Positions 34,025 through 44,155 are shown, counted from the stretch's first letter. The stretch: DNA of 64,000 nucleotides from UBA10324 sp038326325 (GCA_038326325.1 JBBQJW010000008.1:88523-152522); one strand, 5' to 3'. Notes: a model not told the origin generated them from the letters alone. Translations and numbers: made by a program.

Positions 34025-35815
34025 ATGAAAAATATCCGCAACTTTTGCATTATCGCCCACATTGACCATGGGAAAAGTACGCTCGCCGATCGCCTACTCG
34101 AAGTGACAAAAACCATTACTGAGAGGCAGATGATGAATCAGGTGCTCGACGATATGGACCTCGAGCGCGAAAAAGGAATTACGATTAAGAGCCACGCCAT
34201 TCAAATGAAGTATGCGCAGGACGGCGAGCATTATATTCTGAACCTGATTGACACGCCCGGGCATGTTGATTTCAGTTACGAAGTGAGCCGCGCCATTGCA
34301 TCGTGCGAAGGTGCGCTGTTGTTAGTTGATGCAAGTCAGGGTATTCAGGCGCAAACGATTTCGAATCTCTATCTCGCCATTGACAATAACCTCGAAATAA
34401 TTCCTGTTGTAAATAAAATTGACATGGAAGGCGCAATGGTCGAAGAAACTATGGACCAGATTGTCGACCTCATCGGTTGCAAGCGCGAAAGTATAATGAC
34501 CGCCAGCGGTAAAACCGGAAAGGGTGTTGATGAAATTTTGCGTGCAATTGTTGAGCGTGTGCCTGCACCAAACGGAAAAGAAGATGCGCCGTTACAGGCG
34601 TTGATTTTCGATTCTGTATTCAATTCGTTTCGCGGCATTATTGCTTACTTCCGCGTGTTCAGCGGCGAAATAAAAAAGGGAGATAAGATTCGATTCTTCA
34701 ATACCGGCCAGGATTATATCGCGGAAGAAGTTGGAGTGTTGTTATTGGAGAAAAGTCCTCGAGCGAGTGTGAAGACAGGCGATGTAGGTTATGTTATTAC
34801 AGGTTTGAAAGAATCAAAAGAAGTGAAAGTCGGCGACACAATTACGTTCACCGATAATCCGTGTGAAATAGGAATTAAAGGTTTTGAAGAAGTGAAGCCA
34901 ATGGTGTTCGCCGGGATTTATCCGGTTGATACAGATGATTATGAAGACATGCGCGACGCGCTTGATAGATTGAGATTGAATGATGCTTCACTCTCTTACG
35001 AACCTGAATCTTCAGTTGCTTTGGGTTTCGGATTTCGTTGCGGCTTTCTCGGAATGTTACACCTCGAAATCATTCAGGAAAGATTGGAGCGAGAGTTTAA
35101 CATGAATGTAATTACAACGGTGCCCAATGTGAGTTTCTTTGCTTACACCACGCGCGGCGAAAAATTACTCATCAACAACCCGACAGATTTTCCTGATCCA
35201 ACTTTAATTGATCATGTTGAAGAGCCGTGGATTAAAGCGACAACCATTTGTAAACCCGAATACATCGGGGCCATCATCAACCTTTGCATTTACAAGCGTG
35301 GAATATTTAAAGGTCAGACTTACCTGACACCAACGCGCGTTGAGTTGGCGTTTGAATTACCTCTGACGGAAATTGTTTTTGATTTCTACGACCGATTAAA
35401 ATCTATCACGCGCGGTTATGCGAGTTTCGATTATCATCCATTGGATTTTCGCGAGAGTGATTTAGTGCGACTCGATATAAAGCTGAATGGCGATAATGTT
35501 GATGCGTTGTCAGCACTGATACACCGTGTTCGTGCTGAAGAATTCGGCCGCAAGATTTGTGTGAAGCTAAAAGAACTGTTGCCACGCCAGCAATTTGTGA
35601 TAGCAATTCAGGCAGCCATCGGACAAAAAATTGTTGCACGCGAAACCATCAGCGCATTGCGAAAAGATGTTACAGCAAAGTGTTACGGTGGTGATATTTC
35701 TCGAAAGAGAAAACTTTTAGAAAAACAAAAAGAAGGAAAGAAGCGAATGAAGCAAGTAGGAAATGTCGAGATACCACAGTCAGCGTTTCTCGCAGTGTTA
35801 AAAATTGACGATTAA
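34025..35815 (+). CDS. lepA: Elongation factor 4 (LepA)
   Basis: The 596-residue GTPase begins IRNFCIIAHIDHGKSTLADRLLE, with the GTPase motifs DTPGHVDFSYEV and NKID. The LepA-specific C-terminal domain follows (about 490-596), including YGGDISRKRKLLEKQKEGKKRMKQVGNVEIPQSAFLAVLK. It is a ribosome-bound translation factor acting on elongation. It is followed 16 bp later by folD on the same strand. Confidence 0.97.
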   Translation: MKNIRNFCIIAHIDHGKSTLADRLLEVTKTITERQMMNQVLDDMDLEREKGITIKSHAIQMKYAQDGEHYILNLIDTPGHVDFSYEVSRAIASCEGALLLVDASQGIQAQTISNLYLAIDNNLEIIPVVNKIDMEGAMVEETMDQIVDLIGCKRESIMTASGKTGKGVDEILRAIVERVPAPNGKEDAPLQALIFDSVFNSFRGIIAYFRVFSGEIKKGDKIRFFNTGQDYIAEEVGVLLLEKSPRASVKTGDVGYVITGLKESKEVKVGDTITFTDNPCEIGIKGFEEVKPMVFAGIYPVDTDDYEDMRDALDRLRLNDASLSYEPESSVALGFGFRCGFLGMLHLEIIQERLEREFNMNVITTVPNVSFFAYTTRGEKLLINNPTDFPDPTLIDHVEEPWIKATTICKPEYIGAIINLCIYKRGIFKGQTYLTPTRVELAFELPLTEIVFDFYDRLKSITRGYASFDYHPLDFRESDLVRLDIKLNGDNVDALSALIHRVRAEEFGRKICVKLKELLPRQQFVIAIQAAIGQKIVARETISALRKDVTAKCYGGDISRKRKLLEKQKEGKKRMKQVGNVEIPQSAFLAVLKIDD

Positions 35816-35831
35816 GTTTTCTGAGTTGAAT

Positions 35832-36710
35832 ATGGAATTGTTAGACGGAAAAAAATTATCAGAACAAATTCAGGAAGAACTTCGGTTGGAAGTTTTGGAA
35901 AGGAAGAATGCAGGAAAAAAAATTCCTCATCTCGCGGCGGTTTTGGTTGGTCATGATGGTGGTTCCGAAACTTATGTGGCAAGTAAAGTAAAGCACTGTG
36001 AAAAAATTGGTTTCAAGTCAACATTAATTCGTTTTGAAGACTCAGTAAGTGAAAATGATTTGCTGAATGAAGTGAAACGATTGAATAATGATAATGATGT
36101 GGATGGAATACTTGTTCAACTTCCATTACCCAAACATATTGATGTAGAAAAAGTAACTGAAGGAATTTCTCCTGTGAAAGATGTAGATGGATTTTCTCCC
36201 GTTAATATCGGAAGAATGGTGAAAGGATTACCGGCTCACATTTCTGCGACACCTTACGGAATTTGGTTAATGCTGCAACGATATAACATTGAAACATCAG
36301 GAAAACATTGCGTGGTGATTGGGCGAAGTGATATAGTTGGAAAACCCATCAGCATATTAATGGCGCAGAATGCCAATCCCGGAAATGCGACTGTTACACT
36401 CTGCCACAGTAAAACAAATGACCTCGCATCATTCACTTGCGAAGCAGATATTTTAATCGCAGCACTCGGCAAACCTGAGTTTGTGAAAGCAGATATGGTA
36501 AAGGATGGAGCGGTTGTAATTGATGTTGGCATCACGAGAATTGCTGACGCGACAAAAAAATCAGGATTCAGAATTGTTGGTGATGTTGCGTTTAACGAAG
36601 TGGCGCCAAAGTGCAGTTACATTACTCCTGTTCCAGGAGGTGTTGGTTTAATGACTATCGCTTCGTTAATGATGAACACATTGAGCGCATGCAAAATGCG
36701 TGAGGCATGA
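35832..36710 (+). CDS. folD: Bifunctional methylenetetrahydrofolate dehydrogenase/cyclohydrolase
   Basis: The 292-residue protein has the FolD signatures LAAVLVGHDGGSETYVASKVKHCEKIG, DVDGILVQLPLPKHID, VKDVDGFSPVNIGRM, the NADP motif GRSDIVGKPISILM, and the C-terminal TPVPGGVGLMTIASLM. It interconverts methylene-, methenyl- and formyl-THF. The start is the ATG at 35832 (MELLDGKKLS), matching the family; the earlier ATG at 35805 would overlap lepA. Confidence 0.96.
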   Translation: MELLDGKKLSEQIQEELRLEVLERKNAGKKIPHLAAVLVGHDGGSETYVASKVKHCEKIGFKSTLIRFEDSVSENDLLNEVKRLNNDNDVDGILVQLPLPKHIDVEKVTEGISPVKDVDGFSPVNIGRMVKGLPAHISATPYGIWLMLQRYNIETSGKHCVVIGRSDIVGKPISILMAQNANPGNATVTLCHSKTNDLASFTCEADILIAALGKPEFVKADMVKDGAVVIDVGITRIADATKKSGFRIVGDVAFNEVAPKCSYITPVPGGVGLMTIASLMMNTLSACKMREA

Positions 36711-36731
36711 TATTGGTTTTATATTTCGCCC

Positions 36732-37355
36732 GTGAACAAAAATCAAAAAGAGAAAGATGATTTGTTGCCTGTAATGGAATCATTTTATTCCATTCAAGGT
36801 GAAGGATTTTATTCGGGCAATGCTGCTGTGTTCATTCGTTTGGGTGGTTGCGATGTTGGTTGTGTGTGGTGCGATGTAAAGGAAAGTTGGGACCAGAATG
36901 CGCACAAACTTTTTTCTGTTTCACAAATTGTTAATACTGCCAATCAATATCCCGCAGAGGTTTGCGTTATAACTGGCGGCGAACCACTCATGCAAAATTT
37001 GGATTCATTGACTGCTTCTTTAAAAAATTCCGGAAAGAGAACTCACTTAGAAACTTCGGGCGCCCATCAATTGAGTGGCGATTGGGATTGGATTTGTTTC
37101 TCTCCGAAAAAATTTAAAGCTCCATTCGAAGAAATTTATTCAAAGGCAGATGAATTGAAAGCGATAATTTATCATCCGTCTGATTTTGATTTCGCTCTCG
37201 AACATGCAAGCAAAGTTTCCGCAAAGTGTAAATTGTATATTCAACCCGAATGGAGTAAAGCGGAACAGATGACACCGTTAATAATTGATTTTGTGAAAAA
37301 GAATCCACGCTGGGAAATTTCATTGCAGATTCATAAATATATGAACATTGACTGA
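36732..37355 (+). CDS. queE: 7-carboxy-7-deazaguanine synthase
   Basis: This 207-residue radical-SAM enzyme has the short QueE layout: MESFYSIQGEGFYSGNAAVFIRLGGCDVGCVWCDVKESW, with the CxxxCxxC iron-sulphur motif, then ITGGEPLMQ and ETSGAHQL. It makes 7-carboxy-7-deazaguanine in queuosine synthesis. Its stop TGA overlaps the ATG of the next gene by one base, a sign of coupled translation. folD lies 21 bp upstream. Confidence 0.94.
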   Translation: MNKNQKEKDDLLPVMESFYSIQGEGFYSGNAAVFIRLGGCDVGCVWCDVKESWDQNAHKLFSVSQIVNTANQYPAEVCVITGGEPLMQNLDSLTASLKNSGKRTHLETSGAHQLSGDWDWICFSPKKFKAPFEEIYSKADELKAIIYHPSDFDFALEHASKVSAKCKLYIQPEWSKAEQMTPLIIDFVKKNPRWEISLQIHKYMNID

Positions 37356-39274
37356 TGAAAAATATTTTCGCTGTTACACTTTTTACTTTTTCACTTTTCA
37401 CTTTTAATTTTTCCTCCGCGCAGAATTATCACAACCTGAATACTGCGACCAAGAAGGCGCTTAAATATTTCGCTGATGGAAAAGAATTTGTAAATGGGCA
37501 AAAAGACGCTGAAGCGATAAAACCGTTTGAGCAAGCTGTTACAGAAGACCCTTTATTCATTGATGCCTGGCTTATGCTTGGTGAACTGTATAATGAAGAG
37601 CACGATTATGAAAAAGGAAAAAACGCTTTCGAAACTTCTTTCACATTAAAACCCGATGCAAGGTCGAGTGCATATTATTTTGTTGCAGAGAGTTATTGGA
37701 ATCTGGATGATTATGATAACACGATTGGCGCGCTGAAAAAATATTTAACCTTTCCAAACCTTCCACCAGAATGGATTGAAAGTTCGCATCACATTATTGC
37801 AAATGCAACATTCGCCAAGGAAGCTGTGAAGCATCCGGTTCCTTTCAATCCAATTCATTTAAGCGACAGCATCAACACAAAATATCAGGAAGCATTTCCG
37901 ACTGTTACAGCCGATGAAAATACTTTGGTGTTCATGCGCCGCGACCCGTATGCAAATGACTGGAACGAAGATTTTTATATCTCACATTTTAATAAGGACC
38001 ATTGGACGAAAGCCCGAAATATGGGTGATGAACTAAATTCTATTTATCAGGATGGAGCCATGTCGCTCACCAACCTTGGTAATGAATTGTATTTCGCTTC
38101 CGATAGAAAAGGTGGATTTGGCAGTCTCGATATTTATTATTCACAACGCAAAAATGGTAAGTGGACTTATCCTGAAAATCTCGGCGCGACAATTAATTCT
38201 GTCGCTTGGGAAACTCAGCCAAGTATTTCTGCTGATGGGAAAACTTTGTACTTCGTGAGTTCACGCGCCGGTGGTTATGGCGGTGGTGATATTTATGTGT
38301 CAACTAAAAATGAAAAGGGTTTGTGGACGAAACCTATAAACCTTGGACCAACTATCAATACAAAGTATGAAGATGAATCACCGTTCATTCATTCTGACGG
38401 ACAAACATTTTATTTTTCAAGCGATGGTCATCCGGGCATGGGCGGTATTGATATTTTTTATTGCAGAAAAGATTCATCGGGCAAATGGAGTAACCCAATC
38501 AACTTGGGTTATCCAATCAATACAAAAAATGACGAGTTGAGTTTCACTGTAACACTCGACGGAAAAAAAGTTTTTTACAGTAGCGAAAAAGTAAAAGGTG
38601 ATTTTGATTTATATTATTTCGACATGCCTGAAAGTGCAAAACCAAAACCTGTTACCTACCTGAAAGGAATTATTTCAAACGCAACAACCAATGAGTTTCT
38701 TGAAGCAAGTGTTCAGTTGATTGATTTGGAAAATGGAAACATCATTAACAGTTTTTCTTCTGTTGCCTCAACAGGAGAGTATTTGATTTCAATCCCTGCG
38801 GGGAAAAATTATGCGTTCAATGTTTCGAAGAAAGGATTTCTTTTTCACAGCGAAAATTTTTCTCTCGCTGACAATAATCCAACCGAACCATATCAGTTAA
38901 ACATAAAATTGCAACCGCTGAAAACAGGAGAGAGCGTAGTGCTTAAAAATATTTTCTTCGAAACAAATTCTTTTGAACTGAAAAAAGAATCAACAGTTGA
39001 ATTGGATAAATTATCTCAATTGCTGAAAGATAATCCTGCAATGAAAATTGAAATTGGCGGACACACAGATAATATAGGAAGCGACCAGTCGAATCAAACA
39101 CTTTCTGAAAACAGAGCGAAAGCAGTGAATGATTATTTAGTGAAAGCAGGAATTGTTGCAACACGATTGACATACAAAGGTTATGGAAAAACAAAACCGA
39201 TTGCAACGAATGATACTGAAGAAGGTCGTGCATTAAATCGCCGAACAGAATTTACTGTTACATCTACCGAATAA
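37355..39274 (+). CDS. PorE-like envelope protein: TPR, beta-propeller, carboxypeptidase-like and OmpA domains
   Basis: The 639-residue protein has a signal peptide (LFTFSLFTFNFSSAQ) and TPR repeats (about 30-140). PD40-type propeller repeats follow (GKTLYFVSSRAGGYGGGDIYVS, GQTFYFSSDGHPGMGGIDIFYC, GKKVFYSSEKVKGDFDLYYFD), then a carboxypeptidase-regulatory-like domain (about 425-500) and a C-terminal OmpA domain (about 525-635, with IGGHTDNIGSDQSNQTLSENRAKAV and RLTYKGYGKTKPIATND). This is the order described for PorE of the type IX secretion system, which tethers to peptidoglycan. Bacteroidota have many paralogues, so the precise role is open. Confidence 0.88.
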   Translation: MKNIFAVTLFTFSLFTFNFSSAQNYHNLNTATKKALKYFADGKEFVNGQKDAEAIKPFEQAVTEDPLFIDAWLMLGELYNEEHDYEKGKNAFETSFTLKPDARSSAYYFVAESYWNLDDYDNTIGALKKYLTFPNLPPEWIESSHHIIANATFAKEAVKHPVPFNPIHLSDSINTKYQEAFPTVTADENTLVFMRRDPYANDWNEDFYISHFNKDHWTKARNMGDELNSIYQDGAMSLTNLGNELYFASDRKGGFGSLDIYYSQRKNGKWTYPENLGATINSVAWETQPSISADGKTLYFVSSRAGGYGGGDIYVSTKNEKGLWTKPINLGPTINTKYEDESPFIHSDGQTFYFSSDGHPGMGGIDIFYCRKDSSGKWSNPINLGYPINTKNDELSFTVTLDGKKVFYSSEKVKGDFDLYYFDMPESAKPKPVTYLKGIISNATTNEFLEASVQLIDLENGNIINSFSSVASTGEYLISIPAGKNYAFNVSKKGFLFHSENFSLADNNPTEPYQLNIKLQPLKTGESVVLKNIFFETNSFELKKESTVELDKLSQLLKDNPAMKIEIGGHTDNIGSDQSNQTLSENRAKAVNDYLVKAGIVATRLTYKGYGKTKPIATNDTEEGRALNRRTEFTVTSTE

Positions 39275-39318
39275 AATCTTTGGCATTATTTTTAATCCAT
39301 CAGAAAAAATTAACTTCC

Positions 39319-40062
39319 ATGAACAAATTATTTTACTCTTTCATTTTCATTCTCATTAGCTCGAATCTTTTCGCGCAAAAAATTTTAACAGGCGATAAAA
39401 GATTAAAAGCCATCAGTGCTGAACCTGTTGTGTATTTAGATGATACAATTTACAGTAAAGCGAAACCATATGCTTTGATGAAACAAATTAAAGTGAATGA
39501 ATATCATCCGGACTGTAGCGTAAAAAATATGCGTGGTGAAGAATTGATTTATATAAAGTGGGACACCAAATCAGGAATGTTGGGTGCTTATGTTTTAACT
39601 TTTAAGAAAGATGGCAAGAGCGTGAAACTGACTGTTACTGATGAAGAAAAATTCCCTGAACTCATTGTCAATAGTGATTTATTCGTGAACAACGATGTGC
39701 CATCTGACAGAGAAGCAAATTTCATTAGCAACAACGGCGGTTCAACAACTGAAACAAAAACAACAAGCAAAAGCAATTCGGAAATTTATGTTGCTGATAA
39801 ATTCATCACTCAGGATTTGGTGAAAATAGGAGAGTGGAAACTCGTGAACACTTACTATCAGGATAAAAAATTGTGGCACGAAACAGAATGGTACGATAAG
39901 GGCGGAACAAAAGTGGCGCAGGCAAAATACATGTACGAAGACCCCGACCAGGCAATGGTGCTTACTTATTCTGATAATAAAACCGTTCAACTTCCTGTTG
40001 GTCCATCAAAGAGTGCGAAGAAGATTGTTGCAACTTATTTAAGAGAAAACGGTTACCTGTAA
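39319..40062 (+). CDS. Hypothetical secreted protein
   Basis: The 247-residue protein has a signal peptide (MNKLFYSFIFILISSNLFAQ) and a soluble region without a recognised domain. The C-terminal part has KWDTKSGMLGAYVLTFKKDGKSVKLTV and WHETEWYDKGGTKVAQAKYMYE. A start at 39280 would add 13 residues before the signal peptide, so 39319 is preferred. The last codon and stop lie inside a CTGTAACAG site. A terminator follows. Confidence 0.72.
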   Translation: MNKLFYSFIFILISSNLFAQKILTGDKRLKAISAEPVVYLDDTIYSKAKPYALMKQIKVNEYHPDCSVKNMRGEELIYIKWDTKSGMLGAYVLTFKKDGKSVKLTVTDEEKFPELIVNSDLFVNNDVPSDREANFISNNGGSTTETKTTSKSNSEIYVADKFITQDLVKIGEWKLVNTYYQDKKLWHETEWYDKGGTKVAQAKYMYEDPDQAMVLTYSDNKTVQLPVGPSKSAKKIVATYLRENGYL

Positions 40063-40082
40063 CAGTTAATTTCATTTTATGA

Positions 40083-40115
40083 AAAAGCCGCTCCAAATTA
40101 TTGGAACGGCTTTTT
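40083..40115. terminator. Bidirectional terminator between convergent genes
   Basis: AAAAAGCCGCTCCAA pairs with TTGGAACGGCTTTTT (one mismatch) around ATTA, with A and T runs on both sides. It serves the genes ending at 40062 (+) and 40143 (-). Confidence 0.85.
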
Positions 40116-40142
40116 GTTCTTAGGTGGAAGAACTAGTTAAAA

Positions 40143-41057
40143 TTATTTTTCTTCTGTTCTGAAACGGAATGCGATTCCTGTATTGGCAAACCATCCATCC
40201 AGATTTCGTTGATAAACATTACTTGACGATTGCAGTTCGTTGCTATTATTATACAACTGATACATTCTTCCGAAAGTGTGGCCGCCTTCAGCAAACCAAA
40301 CTAAATGTTTGGTGATGTAACAGTTTACAAATGCTTTCAATTCGTTATGACCAAAACTTTTGTCACCATCACGCACAAACATATTTCCTGATTGTGATTG
40401 CAAACTATAAGAGCCGGTGATAGATAAATAAGATGCGCCCGCATAAAGCGATTTTCCCATTTTGTATTCCATATTAAAGTTCGCAGGTAAATCTCCCCAA
40501 ATATTTATTTTGTCGCCAACTCTCCACTCAATACCTAATAGTGGCATAAAGAAATTTCCAAAGCATTCTTTATTGTAATAAGCACCGAAATGATATTTTA
40601 AACTTTCATTTTTCTTGTAATTGAATAACAGGATTCCTCCCATCTGAAAATTCTTTTTTCCAAATGAAATATTATCGGAATTAATTTTCGGAAGTGTGAG
40701 CACCAATGTTTTCCATTTCTCATTCTTCCAATGTTTTTCGTAACCAATGGCGAGTGAGGTACTGTATAAATATTTATGCTCTGAAATTTTTCCGGCAGTG
40801 TTAAAATTCAGTTGGGTGTAATCTCCACCAAACAAAATCACATCTTTGTTTTTCTGAACCATCGGAAGCATAAAGGTTGCTTCGTACTGCATTACAGAAA
40901 GTTTGCTTGATGCATCTGTTACATAGGCACTTCCCGGAAAATATTGTGCTTTCACATTCAGTAAATCAACAAAGGGTTGCGCCGAAATATTATTGGAGAT
41001 GCAGAAAAAAACTGAAACAGAAAAAATCTTTTTAAGGAAATTGAAATTCGTTTTCAT
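40143..41057 (-). CDS. DUF6268-like outer-membrane protein
   Basis: The 304-residue protein has a signal peptide (IFSVSVFFCISNNISAQ). Alternating hydrophobic and polar strands rich in aromatic residues follow, typical of an outer-membrane beta-barrel, ending in LDGWFANTGIAFRFRTEEK. Strand patterns such as LFGGDYTQLNF and MEYKMGKSLYAGASYLSITGSYSL suit a barrel of about 12 strands. It resembles DUF6268 proteins, which have no known function. Confidence 0.65.
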   Translation of the reverse strand: MKTNFNFLKKIFSVSVFFCISNNISAQPFVDLLNVKAQYFPGSAYVTDASSKLSVMQYEATFMLPMVQKNKDVILFGGDYTQLNFNTAGKISEHKYLYSTSLAIGYEKHWKNEKWKTLVLTLPKINSDNISFGKKNFQMGGILLFNYKKNESLKYHFGAYYNKECFGNFFMPLLGIEWRVGDKINIWGDLPANFNMEYKMGKSLYAGASYLSITGSYSLQSQSGNMFVRDGDKSFGHNELKAFVNCYITKHLVWFAEGGHTFGRMYQLYNNSNELQSSSNVYQRNLDGWFANTGIAFRFRTEEK

Positions 41058-41142
41058 TGAAAAGGACTGGAAGTGTTTTATAATTCCAGCTCTCCTAACG
41101 AATTGAAACCGAAAAGGTTTTAAAAATATTTACCAGAGATTT

Positions 41143-41991
41143 TTACTGAATGAAAGCGGTTTTATCATTGCTTTTATTCTCTGCAATCGCTTTTCTGATC
41201 TTCAATAATTTTTCGAGAAGAGGTTCTATCAACTCCAGCTTCAGCATATTACTTCCATCCGATTTTGCAACAGAAGGATTCGGATGTGTTTCAATAAATA
41301 ATCCATCAACACCAACTGCTACTCCTGCTTTTGCAATGGTTTCAATGAACTCAGGTTTGCCACCAGTAACACCTGCTGCAGAATTTGGTTGCTGAACCGA
41401 GTGAGTGCAATCAAGCATAACAGGTACTTTGAATTTCTGCATCTCAACAATGTTGCGATAATCAACCACCAAATCAGAATAGCCGAAAGAGTTTCCACGC
41501 TCAGTCAGAAAAACATTTTTGTTTCCTGACTCAAAGCATTTATCAATTGCATGTTTCATTGAAGCAGCAGAAAGAAATTGACCCTTCTTAATGTTGACTG
41601 CCTTTCCTGTTTTTGCAGCAGCAATAATTAAATCGGTTTGTCGACAGAGAAAAGCAGGTATCTGTAACACATCAACATATTTTGCAGCAAGAGCAGCTTC
41701 GTGTGATTCATGAATATCTGTTACAACAGGAACTTGCAATTGCCATCGAACTTTTTCCAAAATGCGCAATGCTTTCTCATCACCGATTCCAGTGAATGAA
41801 GAATGTGCTGAGCGATTCGCCTTTCGAAAAGAAGATTTGAAGATGAATGGAATTTCTAATCGCGAACAAACTGCCTTCAGATGTGTTGCAGTTTTCATAA
41901 TCATTTCTTCATCCTCAACTACACACGGGCCGGCGATGAGAAAAAAATTGTTTGAAGAAATATTTTGTAAAAGTGGAATGTCGGGATACAT
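41143..41991 (-). CDS. kdsA: 3-deoxy-8-phosphooctulonate synthase
   Basis: The 282-residue protein is KdsA: FFLIAGPCVVEDEEMIMKTA, FKSSFRKANRSAHSSFTGIGDEKALRIL, PVVTDIHE, ADVLQIPAFLCRQTDLIIAAAKTG-type segments, NIKKGQFLS and MLDCTHSVQQPN. It condenses arabinose-5-phosphate with PEP to Kdo-8-phosphate for lipopolysaccharide. It is a single gene on the minus strand, close to the next two genes on that strand. Confidence 0.96.
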   Translation of the reverse strand: MYPDIPLLQNISSNNFFLIAGPCVVEDEEMIMKTATHLKAVCSRLEIPFIFKSSFRKANRSAHSSFTGIGDEKALRILEKVRWQLQVPVVTDIHESHEAALAAKYVDVLQIPAFLCRQTDLIIAAAKTGKAVNIKKGQFLSAASMKHAIDKCFESGNKNVFLTERGNSFGYSDLVVDYRNIVEMQKFKVPVMLDCTHSVQQPNSAAGVTGGKPEFIETIAKAGVAVGVDGLFIETHPNPSVAKSDGSNMLKLELIEPLLEKLLKIRKAIAENKSNDKTAFIQ

Positions 41992-42033
41992 AGAATGAAT
42001 TCAAAAATTTAAAATCAAAGATTAAAAAATAAT

Positions 42034-42711
42034 TCAGATTGAAATGGTTTCACCGATTTTCATTAGCGTTAAATCTTTTCCGTTGCGCTCAAATTCCTCG
42101 ATAGCATTTTCGTGGTCAATAATAATTGTTGAAAAACTATCGTAGTGCATCCCTATTATTTTATCACAGGCGATGAACTCGGCGCAGGTGGCGGCATCAA
42201 TGTAATCCATGGTATAATAATTTCCAATTGGCAGAATGGCGAAATTAATTTTATATCGGGCCCCTATTAATTTCATGTCCATAGTAAGCGCGGTATCGCC
42301 GGCGAAATAAAAATTACCCTCTTTAGTTTCAACAATAAATCCTTCGGGGTTTCCTCCGTAAGTTCCATCAGTGAATTTGCTTGAGTGCATGGCGACCACA
42401 TATGTCACTTTCCCGAAATCAAAATTCACACTTCCTCCGAAATTCATTCCAAATCCTTCGAATCCTTTTTTCTCGAAGTACGAAACGATTTCATAATTGG
42501 AAATAATTTTTGATTTGGAATTTTTTCCAATCAATTCAACATCACCAACATGATCGCCGTGCGCGTGTGAAATCAAAATATAATCAGCCCTAATTTTTTT
42601 GACATCAATATTTTTCGCCAATGGATTTCCATTGACAAACGGGTCGAAGAGTAAATGTTTTCCATTCACCTCGACACCAAAACAAGAATGACCGTAATAA
42701 GTGAGTTTCAT
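42034..42711 (-). CDS. Metallo-beta-lactamase-fold hydrolase (UPF0173 type)
   Basis: The 225-residue protein has the beta-lactamase-like fold motifs: YYGHSCFGVEV at the N-terminus, ILISHAHGDHVGD (HxHxDH), a further His in MHSSKF, an Asp in FAGDTAL, and a closing His in IGMHYDSF. It should bind two metal ions. The substrate is unknown. The family is common in bacteria as a single-domain cytoplasmic enzyme. Confidence 0.9.
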   Translation of the reverse strand: MKLTYYGHSCFGVEVNGKHLLFDPFVNGNPLAKNIDVKKIRADYILISHAHGDHVGDVELIGKNSKSKIISNYEIVSYFEKKGFEGFGMNFGGSVNFDFGKVTYVVAMHSSKFTDGTYGGNPEGFIVETKEGNFYFAGDTALTMDMKLIGARYKINFAILPIGNYYTMDYIDAATCAEFIACDKIIGMHYDSFSTIIIDHENAIEEFERNGKDLTLMKIGETISI

Positions 42712-42771
42712 AGTTATCTAAAAATGAAAAATTTAATCGTTGCGAAACAGGTTTTCACTTTTCGTTTTACA

Positions 42772-44043
42772 TTAGTATCCGTATTTCTCCTTCCAGTTTT
42801 TCCTTAAAAAATCGCGCATCTCATTTTCTCTCGCGTTATTTCCCGGCTCGAATATTTTTTGTCCTGAAATTTTTTCGGGAAGGTATTCGAGGTTCACAAA
42901 ATTTCCTTCGTGCGAATGCGCGTAATCATATTCCCTTCCGTAGTTCAGTTCCTTCATCAGTTTGGTTGGAGCGTTGCGCAAGTGTAACGGTACGGAAAGG
43001 TCGCCTGTTTTTCTCACCGCTTCCATAGCGTCTTCAATCGCCATGTATGACGCGTTGCTTTTGGGAGAACAAGCGAGATAAATTACCGTTTGCGAAAGAA
43101 TTATTCTGCATTCCGGATAACCGATAGAGTTGACCGCCTGAAAACAAGAGTTCGCCAATACAAGAGCTGTTGGATTCGCGTTGCCGATATCCTCACTCGC
43201 CAAAATCAACATTCGCCGCGCGATGAACAACGGGTCTTCGCCACCTTCAATCATTCGCGCGAGATAATATACCGCCGCGTTAGGGTCGGAGCCGCGCATC
43301 GATTTAATGAACGCGGAAATAATATCGTAGTGTTGTTCGCCGCCCTTGTCGTAGAGCGCTATTTTTTTGCTCACCGAATTCGTCACCAACTCATTCGTGA
43401 TTTCAATTTCATTTTCATCGGCCGAACTGATTACGATTTCGAACAGGTTCAATAATTTTCTAGCGTCTCCACCTGATAATCTCAACAGCGATTCCTCTTC
43501 TTTCAAAGTAATTTTTTTTCCGCGAAGCCATTCATCTTTTTGCATTGCGTGATTGAGCAACTGTAACAGTTGGTCTTTCGACAATGAATTCAAAACAAAA
43601 ACCTGACAGCGTGAGAGCAATGCCGAGATAACTTCGAACGAAGGATTTTCAGTAGTGGAGCCAATCAGAGTGATAATTCCTTTCTCCACCGCACCGAGCA
43701 ACGAATCCTGTTGCGATTTACTGAAGCGATGAATTTCGTCAATGAACAAAATAGCTTTTCCTTTTTGCTTCGCCTGCTCGATAACTTCACGAATGTCTTT
43801 TACTCCGGAGTTAATTGCACTCAAAGAAAAAAATGGAAGCGCAGTTTGCTCGGCAATCATTTGTGCGAGGGTGGTTTTGCCAACTCCAGGTGGTCCCCAG
43901 AAAATCATAGAAGGAATCATTCCCTTCTCCACGAGATTGCGAAGCGGTTTATTTTTTCCAACTAAATGTTCTTGCCCCGCCAATTCATCCCACGAGCGCG
44001 GACGAACTCTTTCGGCTAACGGAATACTTAAATTATTTGCCAC
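42772..44043 (-). CDS. rarA: Replication-associated recombination protein A
   Basis: The 423-residue protein is a RarA/MgsA AAA+ ATPase: PLAERVRPRSWDELAGQEHLVG, Walker A GPPGVGKTT, Walker B LFIDEIHRFSKSQQD, sensor GSTTENPSFEV, and the C-terminal family block AVYYLARMIEGGEDPLFIARRMLILASEDIGNANP. It acts at stalled replication forks. The repeat-rich stretch 44.06-44.65 kb lies directly upstream. Confidence 0.96.
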   Translation of the reverse strand: MANNLSIPLAERVRPRSWDELAGQEHLVGKNKPLRNLVEKGMIPSMIFWGPPGVGKTTLAQMIAEQTALPFFSLSAINSGVKDIREVIEQAKQKGKAILFIDEIHRFSKSQQDSLLGAVEKGIITLIGSTTENPSFEVISALLSRCQVFVLNSLSKDQLLQLLNHAMQKDEWLRGKKITLKEEESLLRLSGGDARKLLNLFEIVISSADENEIEITNELVTNSVSKKIALYDKGGEQHYDIISAFIKSMRGSDPNAAVYYLARMIEGGEDPLFIARRMLILASEDIGNANPTALVLANSCFQAVNSIGYPECRIILSQTVIYLACSPKSNASYMAIEDAMEAVRKTGDLSVPLHLRNAPTKLMKELNYGREYDYAHSHEGNFVNLEYLPEKISGQKIFEPGNNARENEMRDFLRKNWKEKYGY

Positions 44044-44061
44044 AGATTACTTAAAATTATA

Positions 44062-44079
44062 GCCACAGATTCACAGATT
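44062..44079 (-). repeat. 18-bp repeat, copy a (variant)
   Basis: On the minus strand AATCTGTGAATCTGTGGC, one change from the consensus AATCTGTGAATCCGTGGC. A partial copy (GCCACAGATTAC) precedes it at about 44038. Confidence 0.8.
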
Positions 44080-44137
44080 GATATTCATAGACACAAAATT
44101 ATTCTTTATTCAAATCACGAAATTATTTGGATTGATC

Positions 44138-44155
44138 GCCACGGATTCACTGATT
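44138..44155 (-). repeat. 18-bp repeat, copy b
   Basis: On the minus strand AATCAGTGAATCCGTGGC. It forms an inverted repeat with copy c, 29 bp away, able to make a hairpin. Confidence 0.85.
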